DNA of 64,000 bases, from the NCBI GenBank assembly GCA_025331445.1, contig JAIWNE010000095.1:62001-126000 (forward strand). Reading direction: 5' to 3'. The number at the start of each line of letters is the position of its first letter. Within the stretch, counting starts at the first letter, position 1. This stretch comes from Blakeslea trispora (lineage: Eukaryota > Mucoromycota > Mucoromycetes > Mucorales > Choanephoraceae). This document shows positions 59,211-64,000 of this stretch, one piece after another. The notes beneath the pieces were generated by a model that worked only from the letters and a program-made list of their open reading frames with translations, did no database searches and was not told where the DNA came from. The translations under genes and the position numbers were made by a program.

Positions 59211-61914
59211 AATTAATATAAAGACAAAGAAAAAAAGCAGAAAGAAACTATTGGGGAATACGCCTTAGTAATGGGGTGCGGCAAAAGAAAAAAAAAAAAG
59301 GTTGTAGTGTCACGAATACTCAGAACATAGATGTAATACATCATTTGCCTTGACAGATTAAAAATAAAGTGTGTCTTCAGTATAGAAAGAAAAAACTATA
59401 GATGCGCTTGTTCATTACACCCCATTGTATAAATACACATGGTTTATGCTCTTTTCGTTAATTAAGCTGCTTTATTATTTATGCATATGACGATCAGGAC
59501 TCAGCTATCAACTTATTTATAGCCATGAATAACTTTGTACAAAGAATGCATACAGCTTTTAGCGTATTCAATTTGCATGGCTTTTTTTGGGGATACCTTT
59601 TGATTCTGACATTGAATCTGTTTAATAATGCTTGTAGGTATTTAGGAGTTCATCAAGGCAAGCAAGTGCCAGGCGTCCCTATAGTAACCTATCAGCTTTA
59701 CAGAACTTGTATTGTTCATCAGGCCTTGAGCACTTTCAAATTTTATTTCAAATATTTCTAGTTATGACCTCCACCCTCAGGTGTTTAACACTGATGTTGC
59801 GAAACTTGAGTATTTGAAGTAGATAAGAATAAAGAAAACAATGCACCATGTTGGCTAATGCCTTGTAAATTTGCTTTGAACAGTGTTGTTCTTTTTTTGA
59901 GAGAAAACTTCGCCATAGTTACTCAGCAAATGCCCCTCTAAATTTCATTACACATTGAAAACTATAAAAACCCCTCCTAATTCAGGAAACTTTGTTAAAA
60001 AAAGAAACTTAATGGCAATATATAACAAGCTTCAAACAATTGATTCCATCAATGACAGTGACAATAAATCAGCTATTGTGCTGAAAGCAAATATGTACCT
60101 GCATGATGATTGACAAATGTTTCTTTCTATAGTATTTAAAATCAATGAGCATAAATAATGTAAAAAAAAAAGAAAGCCAGGTCTGCGATAGCTGTACAAA
60201 AAAGAAGAAGACAGTTTCGTTTTCGATCCGCAAAAGAAAAATCATGCAAATCAGGATAGAGCTGATTGTATTGTATAAAAAAAACAAAACAGGTGAGACA
60301 AAGAGATATCTGAAATGCATTATTTTTTGTATTAACTATAGGGCAAACAGTCAAAGGAAGATTCTCTTTGACTTTCTTATGACCAAGACTATTACCAGTA
60401 AGTAGTAGCCTAAAAGGTAGTGAGGCTTTGAAGCATATGCAACCCATTTCATATAGATGAATATTTGCTCTTTCAATCGAGTTTTGAGAGTCAAATTACC
60501 AACACTATCTGAAGGGACTGCTCAATGATATAAGCAAATGGAAGGCCTAACTTCTTTGACAAACATACATGCCATATAAAAACAAGGATTTCTAGCTGAA
60601 TTGTTCCAAAATCATGCTATAGGCTTCGTTATGAGAAGAAGAGGCGTGTGAGAATACATAAAAGAAAGAAACCATATGTCTCTTTATTTCGATCAATATA
60701 AGCTTGCAGATAGCAGCAACAACAATATATAAGTCTGTCTTTTGTGTATCTTTTTTCTTTATGAGCTCTTTTCTGTATGTCATCAAGAAAATCAATAGCA
60801 AACATGAAATTAACCTTAAAACTGATTGGCCCTTACTGAGTGAATCATGAAAAAGAAGGATGATTTCGGGTTATTAAATGGTTTGCCTCTATTCTGTTGT
60901 CAACATCATAACTAGTTGAGATGTTGGTTGTTCTTCAATGCATACGATCTAGTATAAATGTTGTTGCATATGTATGTGTCCTGCTTCTTTGTTGATTAAC
61001 AAGTGTAACCACAATTGATTCGAGTCAAGCAAACTTTATTTTTGGTAGAAAACCTCCCATTCAACTCCACACAGGAATATGATTCATTGAAAAACAGATG
61101 AGTGAATGATAAATAATGATAAGTTTCTGAGGTTGGGAACTATGTCCTGATTTACTATAGAAAGATGCGATATTAAACACAACTTTCATGTAACTGTAAG
61201 CATAGAGAGATAAACAGCTAATCTTGGTTTTTTTTTTTTTGGTTGACATTATACTAATACAGTGCAAATAATGACAAAGGCGCGAATGTTGATAGTTTCT
61301 GTCACCATTATCATCCAGAAAGAGTGCGTTATTGTTCTTGAATGTAGACGATTGCTTCACCTGATACACTACTGATACATGCTAACACTTTACTAATACT
61401 ATGTTTAAGATAGCCTCAGGCACGATCAGCATAAATCAATAACTTTATTTATCTCATCCAATCAACTGCTAAGCACCGCTTGATTGATATGTGCAACAAA
61501 TAAAACTCCTTTAAAACATAGCTTTTGACTGTGGATTTTAATTGTGATACTTTTTAATTAAAAATCGAGGATTTTCTGCTTCACTCTGCTTTTTGAAATA
61601 AGTTTCAATCGCCTAATCGATTTATGATTCTAAAGAAGTTGTAAGCAAAGAAGAGAAACTTGCATACATGCATTTATGCTTTCTTTTTAAAAATAATAAT
61701 AATAAATTATTATCAATTGTTTTTGTGATACACACCTTACTTGTTGTCGTAATTTTCTTTTTGCGGTAAACCCAAAAAGGGAGTAAAATACTTTTTCTCT
61801 TTTTCTTTTCCTTCTTCTTCAAATTACCTATACCACGTCCCCCCCTCCCCTTACAATCACCCTTCTCTTCTTTCTCTCTTTCTTTTTGCCCTTTTCCTAT
61901 TCTCTTTTACAGAT
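59211..61914. other. Long intergenic region
   Basis: 2.7 kb of AT-rich DNA with small frames on both strands (for example 59525-59761 and 60142-60447) that overlap and lack protein-like composition. The last 150 bp (61760-61914) are TTC/CT rich with a C6 run and form the probable promoter and leader of the last gene, ending in TTTTACAG just before its ATG. Confidence 0.4.
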
Positions 61915-64000
61915 ATGCATTCCAGTACAAATAAATCAATCAGTTCTATTGACCAGAGCGAGGAATATATCGATTTAGACAGAGCTCTGATTGAAGACGA
62001 ACTACGTTCACTTGTCTCTACTCCTGAACACCAGCATGGCCAGCAATTCAAAATCAGCCTAAAGAGTATTGATGAGTGCAAGACCGAACGATTTAGACGA
62101 TCGCTTGTCACACCACTGCCGAAATATAATCATTCTATGAACTTGCAGCAATCAGATTGGTGTGCCACTACAAACAAAAGTTCGAATGACTCATGTGCTG
62201 AAAGTGTTGCTCTGTTTAAAAATTTATCAAGCAATGGTACTTTTTTTTTTCCATTCTTTCTTTTTTTTGCATATGTATGTTGGCCAGCTTATTAACCTTA
62301 TTGTAAAAATAGAAGACCATATAGACTTTGTATCTAGTGATCTCAAAGAATTTATGAGTCCCTACGACATGGATGATATAGTGTCACGACCTAATAGTCG
62401 AGTACCATCATCGCTTTACTGCCATAGAAATACATTGACCAGGTAAAAAAGAAGAAAATATTACATGTTCTTTTTTTTTTGTAAATTGATCATCTTTCTT
62501 GTTTAGCTCTAGATTAAGAAATCATAATATGCAGAAAACACCTGAGCCCTTGGTTGAACAAAAACCTATTTTACGTCACACTAACAATAAAGGTTACACC
62601 ATTCCAGTTTCACATAATCCAGCAAGTGGCGTGCCCGAGTCAATGAACAGAGCAACTTATCTTGATGAAACAATAGCGATCCCCCGTAAACATTCTTTTG
62701 ATTCAATTGAAGAGTTACGGAAGAAACCATCTCCCTCAACTCCTTTGATAGCTGAAACGTCAGAGGTTGAGCATGCTGAGTTACCTAATCAAACAAACAA
62801 TGGTCGCTTACAAACAATACTAAACAAAAGACGCAGTATTGATTCTGATGCACTTAAAAAACTAAAAAGCCAAGAATACAAGGTTCCTACTAGTCATCTG
62901 TCTCGTTCAGCTATCAACACCAAGTCGAAACAGCTCAATACATTTACAGAAAAGACAACAAAACCAAAGCATGTTCCCTCATCTACAGCAATACCAGCAC
63001 CTAGTACTAGCAGTAGGAGAGCTAGCCTTTTACGACAACCAGATAGTAGGCGATGGAGTGCTCGCATATCTGAACAGCAGATCGAGGAGATAAAGAAATC
63101 GCCTCTCATTTCGCCTAGACAGCTACCCATAAATACAGCTAAGCGGAATAGCTCAATCAGTCATCAGAATGAGGCTAGTCTGCTTAGTAAAAAGAAGCTT
63201 GCTAACCATGATCGCCTTGCACCTTTCAGCACTCGCTTAAAAAGAATTCCACTAAAATCATTGTCTGATGGAACGAAACACCTGAATTGCAATGATACCA
63301 AAGAGGACTTGAACGCTCCTCTTACTATACAAATCAACGATCACAATATCAAATACGACCGCAATTCATCACTCATTAAAAATATACCTGAAGAAGAAGT
63401 GAAAGTTTTAAAAGAAAGCACTCCTAGGAGACTCGTTCGACGAGATAGACCAATCCAAGACCACCAAGCCCTAGAGGCCTCGCCTACTAGTCCATCAGTG
63501 TCAAAACATGTGAAAAGATTAAGTGTGCTTGCAGCTGTTAATCGCCAACAAAATACAACTGAGCCAGCTCTCTTGTGCCGTCCCAACGCTTCCAATCATC
63601 GTCATTCAATCAACAGTGCTAACCACCATGATCTACTATCAGCAGAGACAGAAGGAGCAGCCCTATCAGGCCATACTGAGCGCTTGACAGAATCAAATAC
63701 ATACAGACGAAGAGTTAAGCCATTCGCATTAGCTGTGGAGACATCTCAAGCCTCAAATACTGTCATAAATAATGACAGTTCCTACCATCAATTGAGTTCT
63801 GAAGATAAGCTTCCAACACCATTAAGTTCCACTTCTACAGCGCGCTACCGCAAATATGGAAATGGTCCTGTTAGATATGCTCATGTGGTAGAGGATGCAA
63901 GTCCCTTAGTCGATACCCCAAGCAAGGAAGTTCGCTTTTCAAAGACAAACACATTCATATCTCATCCCAATGATGTTCCTATTGCTGCTTCACAGAGTAC
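61915..64000 (+). CDS. Large disordered protein, partial at right edge
   Basis: Unrecognised protein that continues past the window. Three exons so far (61915-62236, 62313-62442, 62507 to at least 64000) give 648 codons with no stop. The N-terminus (MHSSTNKSISSIDQSEEYID) is followed by an acidic helix-like stretch (LDRALIEDELRSLVSTPEHQ). The rest is Ser/Thr/Asn/Lys rich with many basic-Ser phosphosite-like patches (RRASLL, RRWSAR, KRNSSIS, KRRSIDS). This fits a scaffold or cytoskeletal/polarity regulator under kinase control, but no domain is visible. The first two introns have good splice signals and keep frame. Confidence 0.68.

Noticed and set aside
59525..61369. Small frames on both strands in the 59.2-61.9 kb gap
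   Set aside because: They overlap each other, are AT-driven and show no motifs.

Overview
The window reads as nuclear DNA of an early-diverging filamentous fungus, most likely Mucoromycota (Mucorales-like). The grounds are AT-rich intergenic DNA full of poly-A/T and CT-rich tracts, dense genes with mostly 50-100 nt GT-AG introns, intronless core histone genes with a fungal-type H2A ending in SQEM, an Ssd1 homologue, GT15 and GT71 Golgi mannosyltransferases, and decayed hAT and Tc1/IS630-type transposons. There is no operon logic. The genes are monocistronic and often arranged divergently or convergently with short gaps. The exon models below were built by hand, and every complete multi-exon model closes in frame. 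No database search was possible, so names rest on recognised motifs and family knowledge.

Layout. 0.2-8 kb: a CNNM/Mam3-type DUF21-CBS membrane protein with a 17-nt micro-exon, mitochondrial ribosomal protein uS12m, and a CID-RRM transcription-termination factor of the Seb1/Nrd1 type. 8-13.3 kb: all four core histones as two divergent pairs (H3/H4 and H2A/H2B), separated by a basic disordered protein of unknown function. 13.3-21 kb: gene-poor accessory DNA with a degenerate ~0.5 kb tandem repeat, tRNA-Gly(GCC) and a broken hAT transposase. 21-25 kb: an Ssd1-type RNase II-fold protein lacking catalytic acids. 25.5-28 kb: relics of a Tc1/IS630-like transposase and of a probable multicopy Mucoralean family. 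28.8-38.4 kb: a C2-domain protein, convergent GT15 and GT71 mannosyltransferases, a possible 30-aa membrane peptide, KIN17, and a TFIIB-family protein that looks like BRF2. 41-54 kb: glycerol kinase, NSF/Sec18, COP9 subunit 3, a universal-stress-domain protein, an RFWD3-like RING-WD40 ligase and a questin-oxidase-like protein. 54-64 kb: a mitochondrial PDH/BCKDH-type kinase, a Tc1 relic, an AhpD/CMD-like protein and the start of a long disordered protein that runs off the right edge.

Most genes are housekeeping: chromatin, RNA 3'-end formation and translation control, secretion and glycosylation, ubiquitin/NEDD8 control, and mitochondrial metabolism. The observations most worth following up are the BRF2-like factor in a fungus, the unusually long intron in the Seb1/Nrd1 gene, shared sequence elements in the two histone promoters and 3' ends, a 17-nt micro-exon, two GC-AG introns, the RFWD3 homologue, and the C2/glycine-rich/lysine-rich protein architecture. 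I saw no CRISPR array, prokaryotic-type defence locus or obvious secondary-metabolite cluster.
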